DNA from: Nocardia terrae
GTDB lineage: Bacteria; Actinomycetota; Actinomycetes; Mycobacteriales; Mycobacteriaceae
Direction of reading: 5' to 3'
DNA: 64,000 nt
Assembly: GCF_009760405.1 (NCBI RefSeq)
Contig: NZ_WRPP01000015.1
Span: 98,429-162,428, forward strand
The position numbers and the translations under genes are program-made. Each line of letters begins with the position of its first letter. Positions within the stretch are counted from its first letter, which is position 1. The notes under the pieces were generated by a model that was not told where the DNA came from, did not search any database, and saw only the letters and a list, made by a program, of their open reading frames with translations. Below, piece by piece: positions 44,688 to 58,329 of this stretch.

Positions 44688-46151
44688 TCAGCTCGCCCGG
44701 GCCCGATCGAAACGCATGGCGGGGTCGTCGATCTTGCCGTACCGCAGTTTCGGAAGGTCGCGCAGATAGTTCATGTGCAGCTTCCACGGGGCCCGGTCGC
44801 CCTGTTTGGGAAGAATGTCCAAGGCGCGGAGGACGTAGCCGGGTTCGAAGTTCAGGAACGGGGCGGTGCCGACGGAGGGGTCACGGACCGGAGTGGCCCT
44901 GACGTAGCCGTGGGCGTCCATATGGCGGAGCAGGCGAACGACATACTCGCACACCAGGTCCGCCTTGAGCGTCCACGAGGCGTTGGTGTAGCCGATGACG
45001 AAAGCGAAGTTCGGGACGTCGGACAGCATCATGGCCTTGTAGGACATGGTCTCGGGCAGGTGGACCTTGCGGCTGTCCACCACCAGCTCGACCCCGCCGA
45101 AGGGGACGAGATTCAAACCCGTTGCGGTGATGATGATGTCGGCGTCGAGCTCGCGACCGGACTCCAGGCGCAGGCCGTTCTCGGTGAACGTGTCGATGCG
45201 GTCGGTGACCAGCTCCAGCTGTCCCTTCCTGATGGCGCGGAACAGATCCCCATTGGGCGACAGGCACAGTCGCTGATCCCAGGGCTTGTAGCTGGGCGTG
45301 AAATGAGTGTCGATGTCATACCCCTTGGGCAGCCACCGCTCCTGCCAGCCGCGGATCCACGCCCGCATCCGCTTCGGATACCGTTGCGAGAGTTGATACA
45401 TCAGCGTGCTGAGGCCGACATTCTTGGCGCGGGCCAGCGCATAGGCGGTGCGGGCGGGCAGGAATTTGCGAGCCCGATCGGCGAACCCGTCACGCGCGGG
45501 CATGGAGATGATGTACGACGGCGAGCGCTGCAGCATCGTCACGTGCGCACCCTGCTCGACCAGCGCGGGACCGAGGGTCACCGCCGTGGCCCCCGACCCG
45601 ATGACGACAACCCGCTTGCCCTCCACCTCGACCCGCCCCGGCCAGTGCTGCGGGTGGATGATGGGGCCCGGAAAGCGTTCCGTACCTGCGAAATCCGGCG
45701 TGTAACCCTCGTCGTAGCGGTAGTACCCCGAGCAACTGAACAGGAAGTTCGCCGTCATCACCACGGTTTCCCCGCCATGATCGACGGTCACCGTCCACCG
45801 ATTGTCCGCCGACGACCACTCCGCCCGAACCACCTTGTGCCGGTACCGAATGTGCTCGTCGATCCCGTTCTCGACAGCGGTATCCCGCACGTACGCCAGA
45901 ATCGAATCCCCGTCGGCGATCGCCTTCTCCCCCAGCCACGGCTTGAACCGATACCCGAGCGTGAACATATCCGAATCCGACCGAATCCCCGGATACCGAA
46001 ACAGATCCCAGGTCCCCCCGAGATCCTCCCGCATCTCCAGGATCGCGTAGGTCCGCGCCGGGAATGCGCGCTGCAGATGGTAGGCGGCGTCGATACCGGA
46101 CAATCCGGCCCCGACAATCAGCACATCGACGTGCTCGGACGCAGTAGCCAT
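44688..46151 (-). CDS. ethA: Baeyer-Villiger flavin monooxygenase, EthA type
   Basis: 487 residues that follow Mycobacterium EthA closely: VDVLIVGAGLSGIDAAYHL, GGTWDLFRYPGIRSDSDM, the BVMO fingerprint FPGPIIHPQHWP, VIGSGATAVTLGPALVEQG, PWDQRLCLSPNGDLF and the C-terminal GKIDDPAMRF. It binds FAD and NADPH and inserts oxygen beside ketones; the mycobacterial enzyme activates ethionamide. The usual divergent repressor EthR is not adjacent; recD lies upstream instead. Confidence 0.94.
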   Translation of the reverse strand: MATASEHVDVLIVGAGLSGIDAAYHLQRAFPARTYAILEMREDLGGTWDLFRYPGIRSDSDMFTLGYRFKPWLGEKAIADGDSILAYVRDTAVENGIDEHIRYRHKVVRAEWSSADNRWTVTVDHGGETVVMTANFLFSCSGYYRYDEGYTPDFAGTERFPGPIIHPQHWPGRVEVEGKRVVVIGSGATAVTLGPALVEQGAHVTMLQRSPSYIISMPARDGFADRARKFLPARTAYALARAKNVGLSTLMYQLSQRYPKRMRAWIRGWQERWLPKGYDIDTHFTPSYKPWDQRLCLSPNGDLFRAIRKGQLELVTDRIDTFTENGLRLESGRELDADIIITATGLNLVPFGGVELVVDSRKVHLPETMSYKAMMLSDVPNFAFVIGYTNASWTLKADLVCEYVVRLLRHMDAHGYVRATPVRDPSVGTAPFLNFEPGYVLRALDILPKQGDRAPWKLHMNYLRDLPKLRYGKIDDPAMRFDRARAS

Positions 46152-46218
46152 AGCCCCAGCGTATAGATCGCCGATGGGATTCGGCGACGACTCCGGTGCG
46201 ATATCGACGCTGTGGAGT

Positions 46219-48107
46219 TCAGTCGCGGTTGCGGAGGCCGCTGGCTCGGAGGACTCGGCGGGCTATGGCGGAGCGGATGGAGTCTTCGGTGCCGAGGATG
46301 CGGACGTGGCGGCGGGCTCGGGTGATGGCGGTGTAGAGGAGTTCTCGGGTCAGGAGGGTGGATTCGGGGCCGGGGAGGACTACGGAGACGGTGTCGTATT
46401 GGCTGCCCTGGCTGCGGTGGATGGTCATGGCGTAGACGGTGGTGACGCCGGGGAATTGGGTGGGGTGGACGAGGTAGGGGTCGGTGCCTCGCTGGAGGGC
46501 GGCGCGGAGGGTGCCGTCGGGCATGCGGATGATGACGCCGGTGTCGCCGTTGTAGATGCGGGCCTCGTGGTCGTTGGCGGTGACGAGGAGGGGTTGGCCC
46601 GGGTACCAGTGTCCGGCACCGGGATCGGTGGTGATGCCGGCGGCGGTGACCCAGCCGGCGGCGAGGCGGTCCCAGCGTTCGACGCCGTAGGGGCCCTGGC
46701 GGTGGGCGCACAGGAGGCGGTGGGATTCGAGGGCGGTGAGGGCCGCGGTCGCGTCGCCCGCGAGGGCCGCCTCGGTGGCGTCGCGGGAGGCGCGCAGGAC
46801 GTCGGCGCGGACTTCGGTGATGTCGTCGGGCGCGTAGAGGGACAGTTCGTCGCCGCCGTCGGCAAGCAGGGACAGAGCCGTGTCGGCGTCTCCGGCGCGA
46901 ATGGCGACGGCCAGTTCGGCGATGCGGCCGCCGAAGCGGCGGCCGCGGGTGAGGCGGACGATGCCGCCGCGCAGGCGTTCGCGCTCACGACCCGACAGGG
47001 CGTCGGGATGGGCGGCGGTGGCGGCGAGGTCGCCGCCCAGGATGCGGTCCAGCGCCGGATTCGCTTGCCCGGGAACCGGTCCCGCCACCAGGTCGGCGAG
47101 TACGGCGCCCGCGTCGACCGAGGCCAGCTGGTCGGGGTCGCCGACCAGGATGAGGCGGGCGTCGGCGCGGACGGCGGGCAGCAGGCGGCTCATCATGGTC
47201 AGCGACACCATGGAGGTCTCGTCGACCACGATCACGTCGTAGGGCAGGCGGTTGAATTCGTTGTGTTTGAACCGGCCCGCGCCGCCGCGCTGCCAGCCCA
47301 GCAGCCGGTGCAGGGTGGCGGCGGTGAGTTCGGGCAGACCGATGTCACCGGCCTGCTCGCGCACCGATTCCTGCATGCGCGCGGCGGCCTTGCCGGTGGG
47401 GGCGGCCAGGGCGATGCGCAGGGCGGGCGCGCCGGGCACGGCCTGCTGATGGGCCACCAGCAGCGCGAGCAGCCGGGCGATGGTGTGGGTCTTGCCGGTG
47501 CCGGGCCCGCCCGCGACCACGGTGGTCCACTGGGTGGCGGCCAGCGCGGTCGCCAGCCGCTGCCGGTCGGGTGGTTCGCCGGGGCCGCTCTGGTCGGGGA
47601 AGAGCCGATCCAGTTCGCGCCGAACCAGTTCCGCGTCGACCATGGGATGGGTCTCCGCCCGTTCGGTCAGCACGCGGCGGATGGTTTCCTCCTGCCGGTA
47701 GTACCGGTCGAGGTAGAGCAGCGGACCGGCGTCGGCCCCGCCGGGCGGGTCGATCAGCCGCAGGGGACGCAACGGTCCGGCGGGGCTGCCCGTGACCAGC
47801 GGGCTGATCCGCAGTGCGGCGATGACGGATTCGACCTCCGGCCAAGGCAATGTGGCCGGGTCGATGGCCGACTCCTCGGTGCCCTCGGCGTCCACGCCGA
47901 TCTCGTGCATGCGCCGCACTTCCAGGCACACCGAACCCGACCGCACCGCGCGCACGGCCAGCGCGGTCGCGAAAACGACCGCGTCCGAACGCTCGCCGCC
48001 GAGCCGTGACAGCCGCAGCGCCACGTGCACGTCGGCCGCCGACAGCACACCGGCGGCATTGAACACCTGCAGCAGCCCGGTTCCGCGCTGCGCCAGTTGA
48101 ATCGAGG

Positions 48108-48111
<4 letters not shown>
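46219..48111 (-). CDS. recD: Exodeoxyribonuclease V subunit alpha (RecD)
   Basis: 630 residues from GTG 48111, which overlaps recB by 4 bp (GTGA). SF1B helicase motifs are all present: Walker A GGPGTGKTHTIARLL (about 190), PTGKAAARM, IVVDETSMVSL (motif II), LVGDPDQLASVDAG (motif III), MTIHRSQGSQYDTVSVV (motif V) and TRELLYTAITRARRHV (motif VI). It is the fast 5'-3' motor of RecBCD, which resects double-strand ends and destroys linear foreign DNA. Confidence 0.95.
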
Positions 48112-51710
<3,599 letters not shown>

Positions 51711-51831
51711 GGGCGGCTTCCTCCGTCAGCGCCGCGCGTCTCCGGCAGGGACGCGCGCGGGCGGGTTCCGGCGCCGTGGGGGCCGGAATGACGGAGTGGA
51801 ATGCCGGGCAGGGGTGTCCTCCTCGGGGTGG

Positions 51832-54800
51832 TCATGGCTGGCCTTGATTCTCGTTGGTGAGCAACGGATTCCACAGACGGCGCGCCAGTTCGCCGAAGCG
51901 GGTGGGTTCGGATTCGACGCCGGGGAGGGCGGGGGCGGCGGCCTCGGTGAGCTGGTGGAAGCGGGCGGTCGGGCCCAGGATGTGGCGCAGGTAGCGGTCG
52001 GTGTGTTCGCCGAAGCGGCCGTCGAATTCCTGTTCGGCCGAGAACAGGGCGTCCTCGGGGCTGGCGCCGGCGAGGCGGCGTTCGGCATAGACGCAGGTGG
52101 CGGCCGGGGCGATGGGGAGGGGCTCGCTGAGGCCCTCGTCGCGCAGCGCCACCAGGTCGCGCAGGATGCTGCGCGACAGGGGCGCGGTGGGGGCGGTGAG
52201 GGTGGACTGCCAGGCGGGCCGGTTGTGTTTGCCACGGCCGATGGTCAGGGCGCGCCAGCTCTGATGGGTGCCGGTCGAGGCCAGCGCGAGCAGCCGGATC
52301 CAGGCCGCCATGCGGTGTTTGGGTGCCAGGCGCGAGTAGGTGGTGCGCAGCAGCGCGTCGTCGTGGACGTCGGGGACGGTGCCGGTGAGGCGGCGGCCGT
52401 CACCCAGGTCGACGGCGATATCGATGGTGCGGGAGGGGATTTCGTGTAGTGGGCGGGCAACGCGGACCAGCTGGTCGACCGTGCTCTCCACCTCGTCGAG
52501 CACGGCCGCGCCCAGCGCGAACGGCGGCAGGGTGCCGCGCCGCCACTCCGCCGCGCGCAGCACATTGGGGTCGGCGCCGGTCAGGCGCGCGGTCAGCATG
52601 CGCTCGCCCATGTTCCATTTGGTCAGGCCGTCGAGCTCGATGGGGAGGCGGTCGGCGATCTCCTCCTCTTCCTCGGGCACCCGAATTCCCAAGCGCTGCC
52701 ACAGGAACGCGCGCACCGGATGTTCGGCGAAGGCCACCAGATCCGACAGCTCGACATCCCCGCGCTCACCACCCGGCAACGGGGCGGGCAGGAACAGCGG
52801 GCGCGGCTGCGGCGCACGCCCGGCGGCCTGGGCACCGGCCAGTGCCACGGCATCGAAGCTGAACGGCGCGTCGATCCGGAAGTTGCGACGGTCGAAGGGC
52901 TGCAACGGATGTCGCGTGATCACCCGGCCCACGGCGGCCGCGCCGACGTGCGCGCGCACGGTGTCGAGCAGCTCCGCGAGCGGAATCGCGGGCGGCCGGT
53001 GCGCACCCGAGACCGGATCGGATCCGGTGTGCAGCAGCACGAGTCGCTCCCCGGCGGCCATGATGGCGTCCAGCAGCAGCTGCCGGTCCTCGCTGCGCGG
53101 ATCGCGGTCGCCGGGCAGGCGATGCCGGGCCAGCGCGTCGTCGCCGTCCACGCCGCCGGTGCGCGGGAACACCTCGTCGTCCAGGCCCAGCAGCACCACC
53201 ACCCGGTGCGGTACCGAGCGCATCGGCACCATGGTGCACACGGTCAGCTCCCCGGTACGGAAGTTGGCGCGCGAGGGCCGTCCGGCCAGCCGAGCGGTCA
53301 GCAGTGCGCCGATATCGGTGAGCCGCAGGGGAATCCGTCCGGCGGGCTCCAGTGCCGTGGTGAGCTCGCGCCGCGCCTGCACCCCCATCCACCCCTGGGT
53401 GACGGGCACGTCGGTGAGCAGGTCGAGCGCCCGCCCGAGCACCGCCGCCCACTCCGCGGCCGGGCGCGCCGAGCCGGCGGGTTCTTCCAGCGTGGACCCG
53501 CGCAGATCCCGCAGGCACACCGCCAGCCGGTCCACGAATTCCGCGAACCGCCCCGACAGGTCGATGTCATTGCTGTCCACATCGTCGAGCGGCAGCACCA
53601 GATCCAGCCAGTCCTCACTGGATTCACCGGCCGCGACGCCCAGCAGGATGCGATCCACCGCCGCGTTGAGCGTGTTCTGCGCGAAGTCCCCGAGTCCGAA
53701 GGCCTGCCGCTGCCGCTGCCCGATCCCCCAGCGCGCGCCGGTCTCGGTGGACCATTCGCGCAGCCGCTCGATATCGTCGTCGTCGAATCCGCAGCGCAGC
53801 CGAACCGGTTCGGCCGCACACAGATCCAGTACCTCGGTCACCGTGACGCGCCCGTCGGCCATACCCAGTAGCGTCCCGATCACGGCCAGCAGCGGGTTGA
53901 CCGCCCGCTGTGCCCGGTCGGCCAGCCGCACCCGCAGGCCGTGGGCCGGATGCCCGGGTTCGGCCCCCGAGGGCGGGTTGGGGGACGCGGGCGCTGCCCA
54001 CTGCCCGAAGGCCGCGCGCACCAGCGGCGCGTAGCTCTCCACATCGGGGCACATGACGATGACGTCGCGCGGCTCCAATGTCGGGTCGGCGGCGAACAAT
54101 CCGAGCAGCGCGTCCCGCAGCACCTCGACCTGCCGCGACGGCCCGTGGCACGAGTGCACGGCCACGGTCCCGTCGGCCAGTGCCGCCTCGGGCATGAGCG
54201 ACCAGCGATCCTGCCGGACCGCCGCCTGCAGCTCGGAGAGCAGTGTGCGCGCCCCTCCCGTCTCCGGGCGCGGGTGATAGGTGTCGATATGGTCGTAACC
54301 CGAGAGCCGCTGCTGCAGTTCCCGCACATCCCGGCCCAGCGCCGACAGCAGCGGATGCCGCACCCGCACACCGGAATTCGGGATCACCTCGGCGTCGGCA
54401 AGTTTGGTCCACAGGGCCGGGCTGGGATGCACCAGCCACAGGTGCACCTGCCGCCCCAGCGACAACGCCGCGAGCACCTCGAGCTGATCGGTGGTCAGCC
54501 GGGTCACCCCGAACAGTGAAATCCGTTCCGGCAGCGACACGATCGAGGGCTCGGCCCGCAGCCGCGCGCAGGCCGCGCCCAGCCGCTCGGCCGGACTCGG
54601 CACCCCGACCACCCCGCGCAGCCGCCGCCACAGCATGGGCTGCCAGATCAGATCCGGGGGCAGCTCGTTGCCCGCGCCGTCACTGTCGCGGCCGTCGGCC
54701 CAGTCGGTGATCATGGACGGTCGTTGCGCCGCATAGCTGTCGAACAGTCCCGCGATGCGCGCCGCGGTCGCGTACCGCCGCCCGACCCGGTACCCGCCTT

Positions 54801-55191
54801 GATCGCCGTTGCCCAGATGCCGGGCCAGCACGGCGGCCCACGACTGGTCGAGCACCTCGTCGAGCACGGGCAACAAAGTCCAGACCAGTCGCTCCGGTGA
54901 CCACGGATCCTGTTCCGGATCCACCCCGGTCGCCTCGGCCAGCACCGCCGACACCAAGGCCGCCGGATCCGCGAAATCGATATTGGCCGCAATGCCATCG
55001 GTGCCCGGGAGACCGCCCGCGCCCGTGCCCACGCCGAGCACTGTCGCCAGCCGCTGCTCGAGCCAGCGCTCGATCCCCTTGGCGGGGACGGCCACAACTT
55101 CCGGGGTGAACGGATCGCCGAGCGGATCGGCGAGCAGCTCGGCCAGCGCGTCGGCAAGCGTGTCCGCTCGTTCGGCCCGGTGAATGTGCAC
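51832..55191 (-). CDS. recC: Exodeoxyribonuclease V subunit gamma (RecC)
   Basis: 1119 residues from GTG 55191. MHIHRAERADTLADALAELL and VAVPAKGIERWLEQRL are the typical N-terminus, with inactive-helicase-like domains, IVSLPERISLFGVTRL, DVIVMCPDVESYAPLVRAAF and VVLLGLDDEVFPRTG. RecC recognises Chi and joins RecB with RecD in the heterotrimer. It is the first gene of the operon; recB starts 121 bp after its end. Confidence 0.95.
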   Translation of the reverse strand: MHIHRAERADTLADALAELLADPLGDPFTPEVVAVPAKGIERWLEQRLATVLGVGTGAGGLPGTDGIAANIDFADPAALVSAVLAEATGVDPEQDPWSPERLVWTLLPVLDEVLDQSWAAVLARHLGNGDQGGYRVGRRYATAARIAGLFDSYAAQRPSMITDWADGRDSDGAGNELPPDLIWQPMLWRRLRGVVGVPSPAERLGAACARLRAEPSIVSLPERISLFGVTRLTTDQLEVLAALSLGRQVHLWLVHPSPALWTKLADAEVIPNSGVRVRHPLLSALGRDVRELQQRLSGYDHIDTYHPRPETGGARTLLSELQAAVRQDRWSLMPEAALADGTVAVHSCHGPSRQVEVLRDALLGLFAADPTLEPRDVIVMCPDVESYAPLVRAAFGQWAAPASPNPPSGAEPGHPAHGLRVRLADRAQRAVNPLLAVIGTLLGMADGRVTVTEVLDLCAAEPVRLRCGFDDDDIERLREWSTETGARWGIGQRQRQAFGLGDFAQNTLNAAVDRILLGVAAGESSEDWLDLVLPLDDVDSNDIDLSGRFAEFVDRLAVCLRDLRGSTLEEPAGSARPAAEWAAVLGRALDLLTDVPVTQGWMGVQARRELTTALEPAGRIPLRLTDIGALLTARLAGRPSRANFRTGELTVCTMVPMRSVPHRVVVLLGLDDEVFPRTGGVDGDDALARHRLPGDRDPRSEDRQLLLDAIMAAGERLVLLHTGSDPVSGAHRPPAIPLAELLDTVRAHVGAAAVGRVITRHPLQPFDRRNFRIDAPFSFDAVALAGAQAAGRAPQPRPLFLPAPLPGGERGDVELSDLVAFAEHPVRAFLWQRLGIRVPEEEEEIADRLPIELDGLTKWNMGERMLTARLTGADPNVLRAAEWRRGTLPPFALGAAVLDEVESTVDQLVRVARPLHEIPSRTIDIAVDLGDGRRLTGTVPDVHDDALLRTTYSRLAPKHRMAAWIRLLALASTGTHQSWRALTIGRGKHNRPAWQSTLTAPTAPLSRSILRDLVALRDEGLSEPLPIAPAATCVYAERRLAGASPEDALFSAEQEFDGRFGEHTDRYLRHILGPTARFHQLTEAAAPALPGVESEPTRFGELARRLWNPLLTNENQGQP

Positions 55192-55371
55192 GAGCTGTGT
55201 TTATACAGTCGGCGAACGACATGCAAACACCACCCCTCCCGGCTCGCCGGGTGACGCCTGCCACACGCCCGATATTTGCTAGGGCGCGTCACTCTGAAAT
55301 TCGAGTGTGCTATGCGACAGTGCCTTTCGGGGAGGGCGGTGGTTTTGTCTTCGAAAGGCTGGTTCGCGTCG

Positions 55372-55578
55372 ATGTCTGCGTCGGTGATTCCCCTGGTGCC
55401 CAGAGCCGGGTTCACGGTTCGCCGGGTGGGAGAACGGTGGGAGCTCGTCAACTCCCGACATTACGGACGCGGAGTGGTCCTGCAGAGTTGGCCGCGCGAG
55501 CGGCACACCGAGGCATTCGAGCACTGCTATCGACTCAACGGCCGCAGTATCGAAGAGCTGCGAGCGGCATTCCACTGA
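55372..55578 (+). CDS. Small hypothetical protein
   Basis: 68 residues from ATG 55372; an upstream GTG at 55339 or TTG at 55345 next to GGGGAGG (55329-55335) is an alternative that would add 9-11 residues. The peptide contains VRRVGERWELVNSRHYGRGV and SIEELRAAFH with several aromatic and Arg residues. Divergent from recC. No family recognised, but the ribosome-binding sequence makes expression likely. Confidence 0.5.
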   Translation: MSASVIPLVPRAGFTVRRVGERWELVNSRHYGRGVVLQSWPRERHTEAFEHCYRLNGRSIEELRAAFH

Positions 55579-55694
55579 CGAGCACCCACAGCGCGAGCCC
55601 GAAACTCGGTGCGACAGTGTCGATTCGATAACAGAAGCCCCGATGTCCTGCAAGAGGTGCGTTTCGGGCATTGTCCCCTCTATTGTGTGTCCTC

Positions 55695-56591
55695 GTGCGT
55701 TCCCCCAAGGCCCGGCGCGTGGCCTCCTCCGCTTGTGTCCTCGCTGCCGCGGCCCTGATTCCGGCCGCCCCGGCTTTCGTTCCCCTCGCGGGCGCCACGC
55801 CCGTGAATGCGACAGAGCCCTTGCACACCCAGGGCCCGATCTCCGGTTTCGACGCCGATATGAGCAGCCGTATCGCCGCGGTCGACAATTACCTCACCAC
55901 CCGTCCCGGCGTCACCGGTTATGTGATGCGCGACCGCGTCACCGGCGGCATTTATCGGAATGCGAACGCCGACACCAGCTTCTGGACCGCCTCCACCATC
56001 AAGCTCGCAATCGCGGAGGATCTGCTGAACCGCGCCCGCGTCGGCGCCATCCAGCTCGGCCCCGACGACCGCGCGCTGATGGAGTCCATGCTGGCAACCT
56101 CCAACGACAATGCCGCCGACATCCTCTGGAACAAGTTCGCCGGCTTCGACCGCATGTCGTTCAACAACGCCTTCCGCGCCAACGGCATGACCGGCCTGGT
56201 CCCGTTCCCGCCGACCACCTCCCTCGAACAGGTCAAGATGTTCCCCGACTGGGGCTTCCAGCAGTGCGCCCCCGCCGACCTGGACCGGCTCATGGACAAC
56301 GTGCTCACCCGCATGCACCCCGACGACCGCGCCTACCTGCTCGACCGCATGCGCCACGTGGACACCAACCAGCACTGGGGCGTCTGGGGCGCGGGCGCGG
56401 CCATGAACCCGGGCCTGAAGAACGGCTGGTCCGACGAGCAGGGCGGCTGGGTGGTCAACTCGGTCGGCTTCGCGGGTCCCGGTGAGCGCTACACCCTCGC
56501 CATCATGACCGAGCAGGGCGATCAGGGCGGCTACGCCGACGGCGCCGAAACCACCACCCACGTGGCCCAATTGCTGTTCCAGGGGCGCTGA
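55695..56591 (+). CDS. Secreted serine hydrolase of the beta-lactamase (class A) fold
   Basis: 298 residues from GTG 55695 (no ribosome-binding site seen; in-frame starts exist upstream). A signal peptide with core SSACVLAAAALIPAAPAF is followed by a class A-like domain: FWTASTIKLAIAEDLL (SxxK as S-T-I-K), ATSNDNAADILW (SDN-like SND), LKNGWSDEQGGW (KTG replaced by KNG). The general form matches secreted beta-lactamase-family proteins of mycobacteria with no proven lactamase activity, so a peptidoglycan or unknown hydrolase role is possible. Confidence 0.8.
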   Translation: MRSPKARRVASSACVLAAAALIPAAPAFVPLAGATPVNATEPLHTQGPISGFDADMSSRIAAVDNYLTTRPGVTGYVMRDRVTGGIYRNANADTSFWTASTIKLAIAEDLLNRARVGAIQLGPDDRALMESMLATSNDNAADILWNKFAGFDRMSFNNAFRANGMTGLVPFPPTTSLEQVKMFPDWGFQQCAPADLDRLMDNVLTRMHPDDRAYLLDRMRHVDTNQHWGVWGAGAAMNPGLKNGWSDEQGGWVVNSVGFAGPGERYTLAIMTEQGDQGGYADGAETTTHVAQLLFQGR

Positions 56592-56638
56592 CACGGCGTT
56601 TCCCGCAATCCTCGAGGACCGACCGCTGATCTTGTATC

Positions 56639-56657
56639 TTTTAGAGGTTGTCTAAAA
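56639..56657. promoter_or_regulatory. 19-bp dyad upstream of ndh
   Basis: TTTTAGA-N5-TCTAAAA is a perfect 7-bp inverted repeat 103 bp before the ndh start. It is markedly AT-rich against its surroundings, as for a repressor site. The regulator is unknown. Confidence 0.55.
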
Positions 56658-56760
56658 GGTCTGTTTTCGGTCGGTCCTGATTGGTCTGCGCTACTCACAC
56701 TGCACTACCGTTACGGGTGAGTTGTCGTAGTTTCACCGTCTGGCGAGGAGCAGGAACTAG

Positions 56761-58209
56761 ATGAACGCCGAGAAATCCGTCGCACAGCGCCATCGGGTGG
56801 TGGTGATCGGGTCCGGGTTCGGTGGACTGTTCGCCTGTAAGCACCTGCGCAAGGCCGATGTCGACATCACTCTCATCTCCAAGACCTCCACCCACCTGTT
56901 CCAGCCGCTGCTGTACCAGGTGGCCACCGGCATCCTGTCGGTCGGCGAGATCGCGCCCGCCACCCGCATCGTGCTGCGCAAGCAGGAGAATGTGCGGGTC
57001 ATCATGGGCGACGTCAACGACATCGACATCGAGGGCGGCACCGTCACCTCGCGCCTGCTCAACCAGGACTACGTGACCCCGTTCGACAGCCTGATCGTGG
57101 CCGCGGGCGCGCAGCAGTCGTACTTCGGCAACGACCACTTCGCCACGTACGCGCCCGGCATGAAGACCATCGACGACGCTCTCGAACTGCGCGCCCGCAT
57201 CCTGGGCTCGTTCGAAGAGGCGGAACTGGCCTCCGACCAGGAGACCCGCGACCGGTTCATGACCTTCGTGGTCGTCGGCGCCGGCCCCACCGGCGTCGAA
57301 TTGGCCGGGCAGATCGCCGAACTCGCCGACCGCACCCTCGACGGCACCTTCCGCAATATCGACACCCGTGACGCGCGCGTCATCCTCGTCGAGGGCGCGG
57401 GCGCGGTGCTCGCGCCGATGGGCCCCAAGCTCGGCAAGAAGGCCCAGCAGCGCCTCGAGAAGATGGGTGTGGAGATCCAGCTCAACGCCATCGTCACCAA
57501 TGTGGACGCGCGCGGCGTGACCATCAAGGACCCCGACGGCACCGAGCGCCGCATCGAATCCGCCTGCAAGGTATGGTCGGCCGGTGTGCAGGCCAGCTCG
57601 CTGGGCAAGATCCTGGCCGACAAGTCCAAGGGCACCGAGACCGACCGCGCCGGTCGCGTCATCGTCGAGCCCGACCTGACCGTCAAGGGCTACCCGAACG
57701 TCTTCGTGGTCGGCGACCTCATGTCGGTGCCGGGCGTGCCCGGGCAGGCCCAGGGCGCGATCCAGGGCGGCACCTACGCCGCGAAGAACATCAAGGCCGA
57801 GGTCGAGGGCAAGCAGAAGGTCGAGGACCGCAAGCCCTTCAAGTACTTCGACAAGGGCTCGATGGCCACCGTGTCGCGGTTCAACGCGGTGTGCCAGGTG
57901 GGCAAGCTCGAGTTCAGCGGCTTCGTCGCGTGGCTGGCGTGGCTGGGTCTGCACCTGTGGTACCTGGTCGGCTTCCGCTCCCGTTTCGTCACCGTGCTCG
58001 AATGGTTCGTCTCCTTCCTGGGCCGCCACCGCGGTCAGATGGCGGCCACCGAGCAGTGGGTGTTCGCGCGGCTGGCCCTGGAAGCGCTCGACGATCCCAC
58101 CGAGGCGGCGCAGCTCGCCAAACAGATCGGCGTCGAATCCGCTTCCGCGAACGGCAAATCCGTGGCGAATGATCAACCGGGCAAATCCACGGAGCAGCGC
58201 GCGGGCTGA
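56761..58209 (+). CDS. ndh: Type II NADH dehydrogenase (NDH-2)
   Basis: 482 residues. Two dinucleotide-binding folds: VVVIGSGFGGLFACKHL near the N-terminus (FAD) and FVVVGAGPTGVELAGQIAEL at about 165-185 (NADH). Also HLFQPLLYQVATGILS (quinone-pocket helix), VWSAGVQASSLGKI and VFVVGDLMSVPG. A hydrophobic segment FVAWLAWLGLHLWYLVGF near 400 anchors it to the membrane. It transfers electrons from NADH to menaquinone without pumping protons. GAGGAGC lies before the ATG. Confidence 0.96.
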   Translation: MNAEKSVAQRHRVVVIGSGFGGLFACKHLRKADVDITLISKTSTHLFQPLLYQVATGILSVGEIAPATRIVLRKQENVRVIMGDVNDIDIEGGTVTSRLLNQDYVTPFDSLIVAAGAQQSYFGNDHFATYAPGMKTIDDALELRARILGSFEEAELASDQETRDRFMTFVVVGAGPTGVELAGQIAELADRTLDGTFRNIDTRDARVILVEGAGAVLAPMGPKLGKKAQQRLEKMGVEIQLNAIVTNVDARGVTIKDPDGTERRIESACKVWSAGVQASSLGKILADKSKGTETDRAGRVIVEPDLTVKGYPNVFVVGDLMSVPGVPGQAQGAIQGGTYAAKNIKAEVEGKQKVEDRKPFKYFDKGSMATVSRFNAVCQVGKLEFSGFVAWLAWLGLHLWYLVGFRSRFVTVLEWFVSFLGRHRGQMAATEQWVFARLALEALDDPTEAAQLAKQIGVESASANGKSVANDQPGKSTEQRAG

Positions 58210-58329
58210 GCCCGCACCTACCGTGCGGTCTCGATAGTGGCCTGACCGGGCGGCGTGTCCCGACCAATCCGGCACACCGGCCGGATCCGAATGTTCGACA
58301 TCCGTTGACATTCGGGAGAAAGGTCATTC

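Noticed and set aside
56695..58311. 538-codon frame antisense to ndh
   Set aside because: Composition is that of a GC-rich shadow frame (Asp/Gly/Val/His rich) opposite a certain gene.
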